Origin: Opitutales bacterium UBA5694
Lineage (GTDB): Bacteria > Verrucomicrobiota > Verrucomicrobiia > Opitutales > Opitutaceae
Assembly: GCA_002420185.1 (NCBI GenBank)
Contig: DIHO01000004.1
Coordinates: 62,001-126,000, forward strand
Length of the DNA: 64,000 bases
Reading direction: 5' to 3'
Each line of letters opens with the position of its first letter. The first letter of the stretch is position 1. The notes below the pieces were generated by a model. That model saw only the letters and a program-made list of their open reading frames with translations, did not search any database and was not told the origin of the DNA. The translations under genes and the position numbers were made by a program. Below are positions 1-8,841 of this stretch, piece after piece.

Positions 1-681
1 CGCATTGTAGATCGGGTTTTCCGGCGAATTCCCACGCCGAAAACCCTTCTTGATCATCGACAGAAAAATACGGTCGCCCTGCGCGTATTCCGCTTCTCCC
101 ACGATGTTCAGACCTTTCTCTGCAGCATGGATTCGTAACTGATGCACTCGCATGTCTCGAGTCTTCGCCTCCCAAAGCTGGTAACGCCCGAAGCTTCTCA
201 AGTACTGAAAGCGGGTTTCGCACTTTTTCCCAGTCTTGTGGGAAACGAGCATCTGCTTCCCATTTGAGTGATTGGCAATAGGCAAATCACAGCTGAATAC
301 GCGCTCCTCTAATTCCGTACTCGCGAGAAGGTGGTAGCGAAAAACGATCTGGCGCGAACCGAAGGCGTTTCTCAGCTTCTCCTCCCACTCCTCCGTTTTC
401 GCGTAAAGGAGAACCCCACTCAATTCCGCATCGAGTTTGAATACGCGAAAAAGACCTTCTAATCCCAAAGCTTCCAGCTGAGGCTTCTTGTTAAGGAGTT
501 CCCTCCGCAAAGCCATTGATACATCAGGCTTACCCGCATTCCACTCATGTCTAAAACAGGCAAGCCCTGCTGTCTTGTTAATCGCGAAGTAACCCGGATG
601 ATCTACGAGCAGCGGGAACTTGACTGATCGCTCGCCCAAGTAGCGTTCTGGGAAGGAAATAAATGGAGCGGTGTCGGACAT
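1..681 (-). CDS. RluA-family pseudouridine synthase (3' end cut by window edge)
   Basis: Reading inward from the ATG at 681, 227 codons stay open to the window edge, so the C-terminus is missing. The sequence has the catalytic block of RluA-type RNA pseudouridine synthases, here FKLDAELSGVLLYAK where the family usually has HRLDxxTSG; the aspartate of LD is the expected nucleophile. Further on, TRDMRVHQLRIHAAEKG matches the family's conserved basic motif that precedes the last strands. These enzymes isomerise uridine in rRNA or tRNA in the cytoplasm. The target position cannot be told from sequence. The start is the first ATG after the rpsT terminator. The histidine of HRLD is replaced by F-K, which suggests a divergent branch of the family. 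Confidence 0.8.
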   Translation of the reverse strand, partial: MSDTAPFISFPERYLGERSVKFPLLVDHPGYFAINKTAGLACFRHEWNAGKPDVSMALRRELLNKKPQLEALGLEGLFRVFKLDAELSGVLLYAKTEEWEEKLRNAFGSRQIVFRYHLLASTELEERVFSCDLPIANHSNGKQMLVSHKTGKKCETRFQYLRSFGRYQLWEAKTRDMRVHQLRIHAAEKGLNIVGEAEYAQGDRIFLSMIKKGFRRGNSPENPIYNA

Positions 682-687
682 TCGATT

Positions 688-720
688 AAAAAAAGCCCCC
701 ATCGCCAAAACGTGGGGGCT
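688..720 (-). terminator. Rho-independent terminator of rpsT
   Basis: On the minus strand an 8-bp perfect stem (AGCCCCCA with TGGGGGCT, at 713-720 and 694-701) is followed by a run of seven or more U. It lies 27 bases past the rpsT stop and just before the start of the pseudouridine synthase gene, so it separates the two transcripts. Confidence 0.85.
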
Positions 721-747
721 CATAGATGAGAGGAGGAAAAATGTCTA

Positions 748-1005
748 CTACGCCACGAGCAGCTTCGCCATCGATGCCTTTATACGGCTCGCTTTGTTGC
801 GATGAACTAGATTTGTCTTTGCCGCTTTGTCCATGGCCGATATGTAGTCAGTAGCTGCCGCCTTGAGCCCTTCCTTGTCACTAGATTCCGCGAGCGTCTG
901 AACCCTCCTCGCCAACGTTTTTAGACGAGTCTTTCGTGCACGATTACGAAGCGTACGAGCGATTGTCTTGCGGTTATTCTTCTCTGCTGACTTGGTATTT
1001 GCCAT
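748..1005 (-). CDS. rpsT: 30S ribosomal protein S20
   Basis: This 85-residue basic protein begins MANTKSAEKNNRKT and carries the RNRARKTRLKT and HRNKASRIKASMAKL segments typical of bacterial S20. S20 binds 16S rRNA early in small-subunit assembly. An upstream in-frame extension of 31 codons exists, but family alignment points to the ATG at 1005. No clear Shine-Dalgarno sequence is visible before it. The gene is monocistronic, ends in a strong terminator, and is followed by the pseudouridine synthase gene. Confidence 0.95.
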   Translation of the reverse strand: MANTKSAEKNNRKTIARTLRNRARKTRLKTLARRVQTLAESSDKEGLKAAATDYISAMDKAAKTNLVHRNKASRIKASMAKLLVA

Positions 1006-1474
1006 TGGGAGGCGGATGTTTCTGCAATTTTCTTCCGTGTCAAGGCATTTACACGAGATATAGCGAGGCTTTGACAAGGGTGAAATTGGATAAGGCAAAC
1101 TCGTAGTGTTGGAGAAGTCTAGCTACTCTGAGTTTCCACTTCGCTCGCATCATCTAATGATCGCAGACAGCATAACCTCAACTCAGGGAGACCCCCTTTT
1201 TCTAAGCTAATCTCACACGCTTAATATCTAACGGATTGTCTAATCAAGATCTCATTCTGAAAATAAAGCAGGTTTGAACCGAATCTCCAACTAACAACGT
1301 CTAGTTACCAACTATCGACTTTGATTATTGGAGAAAATTGACCATTCTATGATTAGTTACCTATTCATATTCAGTTCTCGAACCTTTTTAAAGATAAGGA
1401 AACTAGACCTTTCCAGTAGCCTAGATTCCATAAATATCAAAAAGTGCTAAACCAAGTGCCCTTAGAAAATTCTA
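1006..1474. other. Gene-free spacer between rpsT and rnpB
   Basis: This 470-base A+T-rich stretch has no convincing reading frame, RNA gene or repeat. The rpsT promoter should lie in the part nearest 1005, but no strong -35/-10 pair stands out. Confidence 0.5.
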
Positions 1475-1918
1475 GCTCCGGAGCCTGTAAGCCGGATTCT
1501 GTACGCTGCCGAAGCAGGGCCACGTTCATTTATCTGTCCCGCACGAATGCGGAACCCTTTCGAAAAAGGCGCGACATACCCGGGGCATAAAAAACGGGCC
1601 GCTCTGCCCCCTATTTTGTCTTGCGTCGGATTGGGCTTGCCCTGCCCGCCCGATTGCTCGGAGCGGCGGTGGGCTCTTACCCCACCATTTCAACCTTACC
1701 TTCCTTCACCAAACAGAACTCCCGAAAGAGGACTGCCCGCCGAAGCCTTGGCGAAGGTGGGCGGTGTATTTTCTGTGGTGCTATCCATCAACTCGCCTTG
1801 AAGCGAGCCTTCCCCGCTTTCACGAGGAATCCTGCCCTGTGACGTCCGGACTTTCCTCTCCACTGCCTGTGCTGAACGAATTCATTAAAGAACGGCGGAG
1901 CGAACGTGCGGCTCCGAA
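1475..1918 (-). ncRNA. rnpB: RNase P RNA, bacterial class A
   Basis: On the minus strand the sequence contains the universal 5' core GAGGAAAGTCCGGAC (about 1844-1858), an internal ACAGAAA, and the 3' core GATAAATGAACG followed by AGAATCCGGCTTACAG near 1486-1500. The ends pair: CGGAGCC at 1910-1916 with GGCTCCG at 1479-1485, forming a plausible P1 helix and fixing the limits at roughly 1475-1918. This RNA is the catalytic subunit that trims the 5' ends of tRNAs; its protein partner, rnpA, lies at 55.3 kb. P1 starts within a few bases of the stop codon of the zinc-ribbon gene upstream, so the RNA probably uses a promoter inside that gene or is processed from a longer transcript. Exact ends are inferred. 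Confidence 0.93.
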
Positions 1919-1919
1919 G

Positions 1920-2627
1920 CTAGGCATCGAAATAAAGGATGCGTCCGCAATTATCGCAAGTGGTAATTTCGTTACCCTTCATCACCTCAACCTCAACCGA
2001 AGAAGAAACTCGCATGTGACAACCCTGGCACTTCGCGTCTTTTTGAGCGACGATGATGGGAAATTTCAAGCCTCTGGAGACACGCCGGTATACAGAGAGC
2101 ATTGGCTTTCCAATACTTGCTTCAACCTCAGCCAGTGCTTGCCTCGCCGTATCGATCTCGCTCTTCAAATTTGCCTCCTTTTCGTCCAATCGGCCTAAAA
2201 ACCGCTTTTCCACTTCAATCCTCTTGCAGCAAACCGCTTCATCCTCCCCTTGATTCTTACGTACCTCATCCAACTCGTACAAGAGTTCGATTTCTTTTTC
2301 CTCAAGATCGGATATCTTTGCCTGAGTCAGCTCGATTTCATGAGTCAGAGCCTGGTACTCATCGTTTTTCTTCACAAGCAGCTGCTGGTTTTTGTACTTA
2401 AGCAGCTGTTGTTCAACATCGCCCATCTCCGTTTCTATCATCTTCCCACGGACTTCCAGCTCTTTGACAAGTTGCTTTCCCTCCGTGATCTCAGCTTCAA
2501 GATCTGCCATCTTTTTCTGTGTCGACGCTTTTTCAACTGGCAAATGGGCCAAATCTCGTTCGATCCGCTGCAAATTCATGTCCCGATCTTGGAGGATCAG
2601 CAGGCTAGTAGTGCAATCTGTGGCCAT
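1920..2627 (-). CDS. Coiled-coil protein with C-terminal C4 zinc ribbon (zf-RING_7/CdsZ-like)
   Basis: The protein has 235 residues. Residues about 15-165 are heptad-rich, charged and predicted to form a long antiparallel coiled coil. The C-terminus has a four-cysteine zinc ribbon, C200-x2-C203 and C224-x2-C227, ending in CDNCGRILYF, the signature of the PF02591-type ribbon. The family is widespread; a chlamydial member (CdsZ/CT398) is reported to touch both the type III secretion machinery and sigma-54, but its role in free-living bacteria is unclear. The ATG at 2627 fits the usual family length. An in-frame TTG at 2669 would add 14 residues. The gene lies between an Rrf2 regulator and rnpB on the same strand. 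Confidence 0.8.
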   Translation of the reverse strand: MATDCTTSLLILQDRDMNLQRIERDLAHLPVEKASTQKKMADLEAEITEGKQLVKELEVRGKMIETEMGDVEQQLLKYKNQQLLVKKNDEYQALTHEIELTQAKISDLEEKEIELLYELDEVRKNQGEDEAVCCKRIEVEKRFLGRLDEKEANLKSEIDTARQALAEVEASIGKPMLSVYRRVSRGLKFPIIVAQKDAKCQGCHMRVSSSVEVEVMKGNEITTCDNCGRILYFDA

Positions 2628-2689
2628 AACTACGCCTGAGATTGGAGGATTATAATTGCAATCCGTCAAGGCGCATCGATACCGAATGC

Positions 2690-3103
2690 CTAAATGTAAT
2701 ACATCTCCTGATTTTCACGCACTGCAAGCTCCGCCAAAGTGATCGAACGCACAATATCTTCAAAACGCTCTTGAATTTCCGCCCACGCCTTCGCAATCGC
2801 TTCTCCCGAATCCCCCGAAACCCTCGAGGACTCCGAAAACATTTCGCTCTCAATTAGAGAAATCACATCGTAGATAGAAATTTGTTCTGGAGCTCTCGCG
2901 AGCAAATAGCCTCCTTGCTTCCCTCTCCGGCTTTCAACGAGTCCTCCGTTACGAAGTTCGCTCAATATTTGGGCGAGGTATTTCGCCGGTATTTTTTCCA
3001 CACTGGCCAGCTCCTCGATACTGGAAACGCCAGAACCTTCATACCGCTTCGCCAACTGGACCAAAGCGCGGCACGCGTATTCTAGTTTTACGGTCAATTT
3101 CAT
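2690..3103 (-). CDS. Rrf2-family transcriptional regulator
   Basis: This 137-residue protein begins MKLTVKLEYACRALVQLA and contains the winged-helix core IPAKYLAQILSELRNGGLVESRRGKQGGY, split here by the family's usual KYL and GGY landmarks. Rrf2 proteins such as IscR, CymR and NsrR control Fe-S, cysteine or nitrosative-stress genes. The cluster-binding cysteines of IscR/NsrR are absent: there is only one cysteine, near the N-terminus. A CymR-like protein-sensing or cluster-free mode is therefore more likely. A GGGAG element lies five bases before the ATG. The gene diverges from gyrB, and the sufS-sufU genes 7 kb away are a possible but unproven target. Confidence 0.85.
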   Translation of the reverse strand: MKLTVKLEYACRALVQLAKRYEGSGVSSIEELASVEKIPAKYLAQILSELRNGGLVESRRGKQGGYLLARAPEQISIYDVISLIESEMFSESSRVSGDSGEAIAKAWAEIQERFEDIVRSITLAELAVRENQEMYYI

Positions 3104-3296
3104 TGCTCCCGACTAGACTGCAGAACTCCCGACACGCGATCGAGTACAAAAGTAAATAACCCCCTTCAAACCGGCCTATTTCGAACCAAAAAACCCAGTA
3201 GGTGAATATACAAGAAAAAGGTCCTTGCACGCCTTCATCCAGACGATTCACTTGCGCGTTTTTATCATAGAAAAAGGTTGTGATCGCCTGATCAAT

Positions 3297-3328
3297 TTGA
3301 CACTTTTCTCGCTGACAAAATCTACTAT
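3297..3328 (+). promoter_or_regulatory. Possible gyrB promoter
   Basis: A consensus -35 hexamer TTGACA sits at 3297-3302. The best -10 match, TACTAT at 3323-3328, is 20 bases away and abuts the gyrB ATG, which would give a nearly leaderless message. A poorer -10 at normal spacing is equally possible. The spacing is unusual, so this is weak evidence. Confidence 0.25.
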
Positions 3329-5854
3329 ATGGATTCCCAGACCGACGCCGAAAACAGTCCTGTAAATCACGAAGGCTCCGCAAGCTACGACTCCTCGAAT
3401 ATTCAAAAGCTAGAAGGGCTAGAGGGTGTTCGCAAACGCCCTGACATGTACATCGGGGATACGAACGAGCGCGGACTTCATCATTGCGTTTTTGAGGTAG
3501 TAGACAATTCCATTGACGAAGCACTCGCTGGGTTTTGCAAAAACATAAAAGTCTCCATTCACTTGGATGGTTCCTGCTCCGTCGACGATGACGGGCGCGG
3601 CATTCCGGTAGACATTCACCCGAAGTACAATATGCCGGCCCTCGAATTGGTGCTTACCAATCTCCACGCAGGTGGAAAGTTCGGCAAAGGTGCCTACCAG
3701 GTTTCCGGCGGCTTACACGGCGTGGGAGCTAAGTGTGTCAACGCCGTTTCAGAGTGGTTTGAGGCAGAAGTTCGCAAGGATGGCAAAATCCATCAGATGA
3801 GCTTCAGTCAAGGTATCACGACCAAGAAACTCGCGATTGTCGGTGAAACCAAAAAGACCGGCACAAAGATTAGCTTTAAGCCGGACCCTGTTATCTTCCC
3901 GGAGACCCGAACTTTCCATTACGACATTCTCGCAAAGCGTCTGCGCGAACTCGCTTTCCTGAACCCTGGGATCCACATAACGATCAGTGACGAGCGGTCC
4001 AGCAAAAGTGAGAATTTTCAGTTCAATGACGGTATTGCGGAGTACATTCGATTCTTAAACCGGTCGAGGAACGTTCTCCACGAAGATCCCATTTCTTTCG
4101 GCGACACATTCCTCGATCCGAACAATCCTGAAAGCCCCGCAACTGGGGTCGATGTATCGCTGCAGTATAACGATTCCTACAACGAGCAACTGTTTGCCTA
4201 CGCCAACTCGATTTTCAACATTGAAGGAGGTACCCACTTGTCTGGATTCCGCACCGCATTAACTCGCGTGATCAATCAATTTGCTAGGGCCAACAATTTG
4301 CTCAAAGACAAGGATCCAGCCATCACTGGCGACGACGCTCGCGAAGGACTCGTTGCGGTTGTTTCCGTTAAAGTTCCCGAACCAAGATTCGAAGGACAGA
4401 CCAAGACCAAACTCTCCAACTCTGAAGTCGATGGCATCGTACAGAAGATCGTGGGCGAACGTCTGAAGTACGTCTTCGAAACCGACCCCAAACTCGCGAA
4501 AAGGCTTATCGATAAATGCCTCAACGCAGCACGCGCACGCGAAGCCGCACGGAAAGCTCGGGAAACGGTTCGTAAAGGAGCACTTTCAGGCGGAGGTCTC
4601 CCCGGAAAGCTCGCGGACTGTTCTTCACGAAAACCGGATGAGAGTGAACTTTACATCGTAGAGGGTGATTCCGCGGGTGGATCTGCCAAGCAAGGTCGTG
4701 ATCGCCAAACCCAAGCTATACTTCCCCTGCGAGGTAAGCTGATCAATTCTGAAAAGGCGCGGATCGACAAAGTTCTTTCCAACAATGAAATCCGAACTAT
4801 GATCACTGCGATCGGCTGCGGCATTGGGGACATCGAGGGGGATCATGGCTTCAAAATTGAGAAAGCCCGCTATCATAAGATCATCATTATGACGGATGCG
4901 GACGTCGACGGTTCACACATTCGTACCCTACTTTTGACATTTCTATACCGCCAGATGAGAGAACTCATCGAGGCTGGATACGTCTACATCGCCCAGCCTC
5001 CGCTGTACAAAATCAAGCGTAAGCGACGCGAGCAGTACATTGACAACGACGAGCAACTCAACCGAATCCTCCTAGAACTTGGCACTGAGGACGTAAAAAT
5101 GACCCGTCTAGACGACGGGCACATCTTCAATCCTTCTCAAATTGACCAGATCGTTGAAATATTTGCTCAGCTCGAGCGAATTGGCGGTGCAGTATCCAGG
5201 CACGGTGCTTCGCTCAGCGAGTACCTGGAGCAGTATTCAAAAGAAAAGCATACGCTGCCGCGCTATCTGGCAAGAGTGCGTGAAGGGAACGAGGAATTCT
5301 ACACTTTCCTGACCACCGAGGCTGACCGGGCCACATTTGTGCAAAACGCGGGAATAGGCTCCGAAGAGCTTGATAGCGAAAATGCTACTATTACCATACA
5401 GAATGACGAGGCAGGCACCTCCAAGCGGATCTCGTTATTCGAGATTTTCGAGGCAAATGAAATGTCCAAATTGATGCGAGAGATCGAGGACATAGGGCTC
5501 GACCCAACCCATTTCCAGCCATCGGAAGCTCCGATCTATACGATACTGGAAAACGAAGGGCAGAAAAATGAGAACACGATCAAAATTTCCTCGAATATGG
5601 ATATTCTCAATCAAATTCGACTACTAGGACGAAAAGGCCTGTCCATTCAACGATATAAAGGTCTAGGTGAAATGAACCCCAAGCAGCTTTTCGAAACCAC
5701 GATGGACCCAGAAAAGCGACAACTACTGAAAGTGAATATCAATGACGCCGCCAAGGCGGATGAGATGTTTTCGATCCTTATGGGTGAAGAAGTCGCACCA
5801 CGAAGGGCATTCATCGAAGACAATGCCCTAAACGTCTCTTATTTAGACGTCTAG
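3329..5854 (+). CDS. gyrB: DNA gyrase subunit B
   Basis: The 841-residue ATPase subunit of gyrase, which introduces negative supercoils using ATP. The N-terminal GHKL ATPase begins around YDSSNIQKLEGLEGVRKRP and includes the Mg-binding DNSIDEA and the DDGRGIP and GGLHGVG loops. The transducer domain follows. The TOPRIM domain has YIVEGDSAGGSA (about residue 440) and the metal-binding DADVDGSHI. A large insert of roughly 170 residues separates TOPRIM from the C-terminal RYKGLGEMNP motif, as in Gram-negative GyrB of the E. coli type. A 22-residue polar N-terminal extension precedes the conserved core. It is 36 bases upstream of gyrA, so the two are probably co-transcribed. Confidence 0.98.
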   Translation: MDSQTDAENSPVNHEGSASYDSSNIQKLEGLEGVRKRPDMYIGDTNERGLHHCVFEVVDNSIDEALAGFCKNIKVSIHLDGSCSVDDDGRGIPVDIHPKYNMPALELVLTNLHAGGKFGKGAYQVSGGLHGVGAKCVNAVSEWFEAEVRKDGKIHQMSFSQGITTKKLAIVGETKKTGTKISFKPDPVIFPETRTFHYDILAKRLRELAFLNPGIHITISDERSSKSENFQFNDGIAEYIRFLNRSRNVLHEDPISFGDTFLDPNNPESPATGVDVSLQYNDSYNEQLFAYANSIFNIEGGTHLSGFRTALTRVINQFARANNLLKDKDPAITGDDAREGLVAVVSVKVPEPRFEGQTKTKLSNSEVDGIVQKIVGERLKYVFETDPKLAKRLIDKCLNAARAREAARKARETVRKGALSGGGLPGKLADCSSRKPDESELYIVEGDSAGGSAKQGRDRQTQAILPLRGKLINSEKARIDKVLSNNEIRTMITAIGCGIGDIEGDHGFKIEKARYHKIIIMTDADVDGSHIRTLLLTFLYRQMRELIEAGYVYIAQPPLYKIKRKRREQYIDNDEQLNRILLELGTEDVKMTRLDDGHIFNPSQIDQIVEIFAQLERIGGAVSRHGASLSEYLEQYSKEKHTLPRYLARVREGNEEFYTFLTTEADRATFVQNAGIGSEELDSENATITIQNDEAGTSKRISLFEIFEANEMSKLMREIEDIGLDPTHFQPSEAPIYTILENEGQKNENTIKISSNMDILNQIRLLGRKGLSIQRYKGLGEMNPKQLFETTMDPEKRQLLKVNINDAAKADEMFSILMGEEVAPRRAFIEDNALNVSYLDV

Positions 5855-5890
5855 TACCTTTCAATTTACGTAATCAATAATTAGATACGC

Positions 5891-8356
5891 ATGGACCCAG
5901 CATCCGAACGCATTTCTCCAGCCAGCATCACAGACATCATGTCGACGGCCTACATCGATTATTCGATGTCGGTCATAGTCAGTCGAGCTCTGCCCGACGC
6001 CCGGGATGGGCTTAAACCTGTTCAGCGACGCATTCTTTACGCAATGTTTCGCGAAGGCCTGCTCCACAACCGGTCATTCGACAAATGCGCCGGCGTTGTT
6101 GGTGAAGTACTCAAGAACTATCATCCTCATGGCGATTCCTCCGTCTATGACACTCTCGTTCGTATGGCCCAAAAGTGGGTGATGCGATATCCCCTCATCG
6201 ATCCCCAAGGCAACTTTGGATCCGTTGATGGAGACTCTGCCGCTGCTTATCGATATACCGAATGTCGGCTAACCAACATTGCAGAGGACCTCCTTCGTCA
6301 CATCGATGAAGACACAGTCAACTTCGTCGCAAACTACAAGGAAAGCACCACTGAACCTGATGTTCTTCCTGCGGGATTACCGAATCTTCTCATGAACGGT
6401 TCAACGGGGATTGCAGTGGGGATGGCTACCAATATTCCACCCCACAATCTCAGCGAGCTTATCGACGGGATCTGTGCTCAGATCGATAATCCAAACATCG
6501 AAATCGACGAGCTCGCTACATTCATCAAAGGTCCAGACTTTCCAACCGGAGGCCAAATCGTTGGCCGCAAAGGAATCGAAGAGTACATGCGCACTGGTCG
6601 AGGTATTGTTCGCATTCGCGGCATAATGCGAAAAGAGGAGATGGACAATGATCGCGATCGACTCGTCATAACCAAAATCCCCTACAATGTTAATCGTGCA
6701 GTCCTTGTGACAAAAATCGCAGATCTCGTTTCCTCAAAGGACATCGAGGGGATCAGTGATCTCCGAGACGAATCAGACGAAAACACTCGTATTGTCATCG
6801 AACTGAAACGAGGCGAATTCCCTGAAGTCATCATGTCAAAGCTGTTCAAGAAAACCGCACTTGAAAGCAGCTTCGGCGTCAATCTCCTCGCCTTAGATAA
6901 TCATCGCCCCAAGCAGATGAACATCAAGGAATTGATAAATTGCTACATTGATCATCGCCGCGATGTTATCTACCGCCGTACCGCATTTCGACTCAAAAAA
7001 GCGGAAGACAGGGCCCATATCCTCGAGGGATACAAAATAGCTCTCGATAACCTAGACGACTTCATAAAGATCATTCGATCTTCCACAAATCGTGATGAAG
7101 CGAAAGAGAGGCTGCAAGGGAAGTATCCTCTTTCCGATCGACAGGTTGCTGCGATTCTCGACCTTCGACTCTACCAGCTCACCGGTATGGAACGAGGCAA
7201 GATAGAAGAGGAATACGAAGAGCTCATCAAGCTGATAGAAGAGCTTCGAAGCATTCTGGAAAGCGAGCAGAAGTTGCTAGAAATCATCAAAACCGAACTA
7301 CTTGAGCAGAAGGAGAAGCACGGGTCTCCTCGGCGCTGTGAAATCGTTCCCTACGAAGGCGATATTTCAAAAGCAGACATGACCCCTCGCGAAGGCTGCT
7401 TCATCACCGTTTCCCACAAAGGATTCATCAAACGTACTAGCGATAGTGAATACCGAACCCAGAAGCGAGGCGGGAAAGGCGTTCAAGGCGGAAATACTTA
7501 CGACGAGGATTTTATCGAGCACATATTCACCGCCAATACGCATGACTACATTTTCTTCGTCATGAACAATGGTCGCGTGTACGTGGAAAAAGTATACGAG
7601 ATTCCCGAGGGCTCCCGAACCTCCAAAGGTCGCTCCATCGCACGAGTTTTCCAATTACAGGAAGGGGAAAAAATCGCCGCTATGATTTGCCTTAAGGAAA
7701 TAGTGGATACGCATCACTTAGTGATGTGCACCAAGAATGGGGTCATTAAAAAAACCAATCTGATCGACTACAAAAATTTCCGCCGCGGAGGGATCATCGG
7801 AATCAATATTGATGAAGGGGATAACCTTATTTCGGCCAAGCTAACAAGTGGTGGGGATGATCTGGTTATCATAACGCTGAAGGGCCAAGCAATCCGATTT
7901 CCAGAGACCGACTTGCGCGACCAGGGCCGTGCCACTCGCGGAGTCCGTGGAATACGTTTGAAAGAGGGTGACGAAGCCAAAGCGATGGAGGTCGTCAACA
8001 ACGAAGGGACTCTCCTCATCTGCGGCCTAAGTGGACAGGGTAAGCGGACGAAGTTCGAAGAGTATCCGACTCAAAAGCGCGGAGGGAGTGGAGTCATAGC
8101 AGCCCGAACTTCAGGCGTTTCCGGAGCGTTGACGGTGTTTGAGTCGGACGAAATGATGATGCTAACGAAAAATGGTCAGGCTGTCAGGACGAAGGTGTCT
8201 GGAATCAGCGTGATTGGCCGAGCGACTAAGGGCGTTCGATGCATCAACTTAAACAAAGGAGACCTCCTTCTCGGGGTTGCTAGGATCATCGAAGTTGAAG
8301 ACGATGATGGGGGAAGCGAAGATCAATCATTTGCTAATTCCCCCAAACCCGGCTAA
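5891..8356 (+). CDS. gyrA: DNA gyrase subunit A
   Basis: The 821-residue breakage-reunion subunit. The catalytic tyrosine is Y122 in AAAYRYTECRL. The quinolone-determining region reads HPHGDSSVYDT with S83 and D87, the wild-type, fluoroquinolone-sensitive pattern in E. coli numbering. The C-terminal beta-pinwheel contains the GyrA box TQKRGGKGVQGG (near residue 520), which marks this as gyrase rather than topoisomerase IV ParC. The C-terminus ends in an acidic tail (EVEDDDGGSEDQ), as often seen in gyrase. The start ATG at 5891 gives the usual N-terminus. It forms a transcription unit with gyrB upstream; a weak hairpin (AGAGG-AAAA-CCTCT, near 8391-8405) follows but lacks a good U-tract. Confidence 0.98.
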   Translation: MDPASERISPASITDIMSTAYIDYSMSVIVSRALPDARDGLKPVQRRILYAMFREGLLHNRSFDKCAGVVGEVLKNYHPHGDSSVYDTLVRMAQKWVMRYPLIDPQGNFGSVDGDSAAAYRYTECRLTNIAEDLLRHIDEDTVNFVANYKESTTEPDVLPAGLPNLLMNGSTGIAVGMATNIPPHNLSELIDGICAQIDNPNIEIDELATFIKGPDFPTGGQIVGRKGIEEYMRTGRGIVRIRGIMRKEEMDNDRDRLVITKIPYNVNRAVLVTKIADLVSSKDIEGISDLRDESDENTRIVIELKRGEFPEVIMSKLFKKTALESSFGVNLLALDNHRPKQMNIKELINCYIDHRRDVIYRRTAFRLKKAEDRAHILEGYKIALDNLDDFIKIIRSSTNRDEAKERLQGKYPLSDRQVAAILDLRLYQLTGMERGKIEEEYEELIKLIEELRSILESEQKLLEIIKTELLEQKEKHGSPRRCEIVPYEGDISKADMTPREGCFITVSHKGFIKRTSDSEYRTQKRGGKGVQGGNTYDEDFIEHIFTANTHDYIFFVMNNGRVYVEKVYEIPEGSRTSKGRSIARVFQLQEGEKIAAMICLKEIVDTHHLVMCTKNGVIKKTNLIDYKNFRRGGIIGINIDEGDNLISAKLTSGGDDLVIITLKGQAIRFPETDLRDQGRATRGVRGIRLKEGDEAKAMEVVNNEGTLLICGLSGQGKRTKFEEYPTQKRGGSGVIAARTSGVSGALTVFESDEMMMLTKNGQAVRTKVSGISVIGRATKGVRCINLNKGDLLLGVARIIEVEDDDGGSEDQSFANSPKPG

Positions 8357-8841
8357 GCAGGTCTAAGCACACACCAAGATTCAAAAATTTCTAGAGGAAA
8401 ACCTCTTAAAATCGATCCCACGGGTAATCTTGCCAATCTCTCCAAAGATAAGGAATTTTAAATTTCATATGGCTTGATTCACTAACTTCGCCCAACGAAA
8501 ACCTATAGTTTAGTGTGTTTTAGCTGTTTTCTTTTTGCTTAATATGCAGCAGTTTGAACCGATTCGGAACTCAATCCCTCTGACAAGCAGCGCAATAAAA
8601 ACCGTATACGTATCAGTTCCTGAACTAATTAAAAACGACGAGTTTTTTAGTTCGATCACGAACAGTGATACCCCAACTCTTTTTAGTGGGTCAAGCAAGC
8701 CCGATAACACTCCGTTCTGGAATGTAAACATCGGAAGCGAGAGTTCAGTCGAAGCAAAGCGGCCCTCAGCCTGATTCGCGATCAATTCTATCGAGAAATC
8801 AACCTACCGATTGTCGATCTTCGGACGTAAAGTTGGGTGGA
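8357..8841. other. Spacer with possible coding debris
   Basis: About 485 bases with no intact recognisable gene. A 76-codon plus-strand frame from the ATG at 8544 to 8774 (begins MQQFEPIRNSIPL) has no known relative that I recognise. In another plus frame, ending at the TAA at 8827-8829, the text ECKHRKREFSRSKAALSLI resembles the K-R-x-E-F-x-x-S-R segment of Sfp-like phosphopantetheinyl transferases. It could be a decayed fragment, but the match is short. Confidence 0.3.

Noticed and set aside
1547..2198. Small plus-strand ORFs over the RNase P RNA and zinc-ribbon gene
   Set aside because: They lie antisense to rnpB and to a conserved protein gene, and have no recognisable domain.
8357..8841. 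Phosphopantetheinyl transferase relic
   Set aside because: A short K-R-x-E-F-x-x-S-R stretch is suggestive, but the match is too short and in a frame with stops; I kept it only as a note on the spacer.
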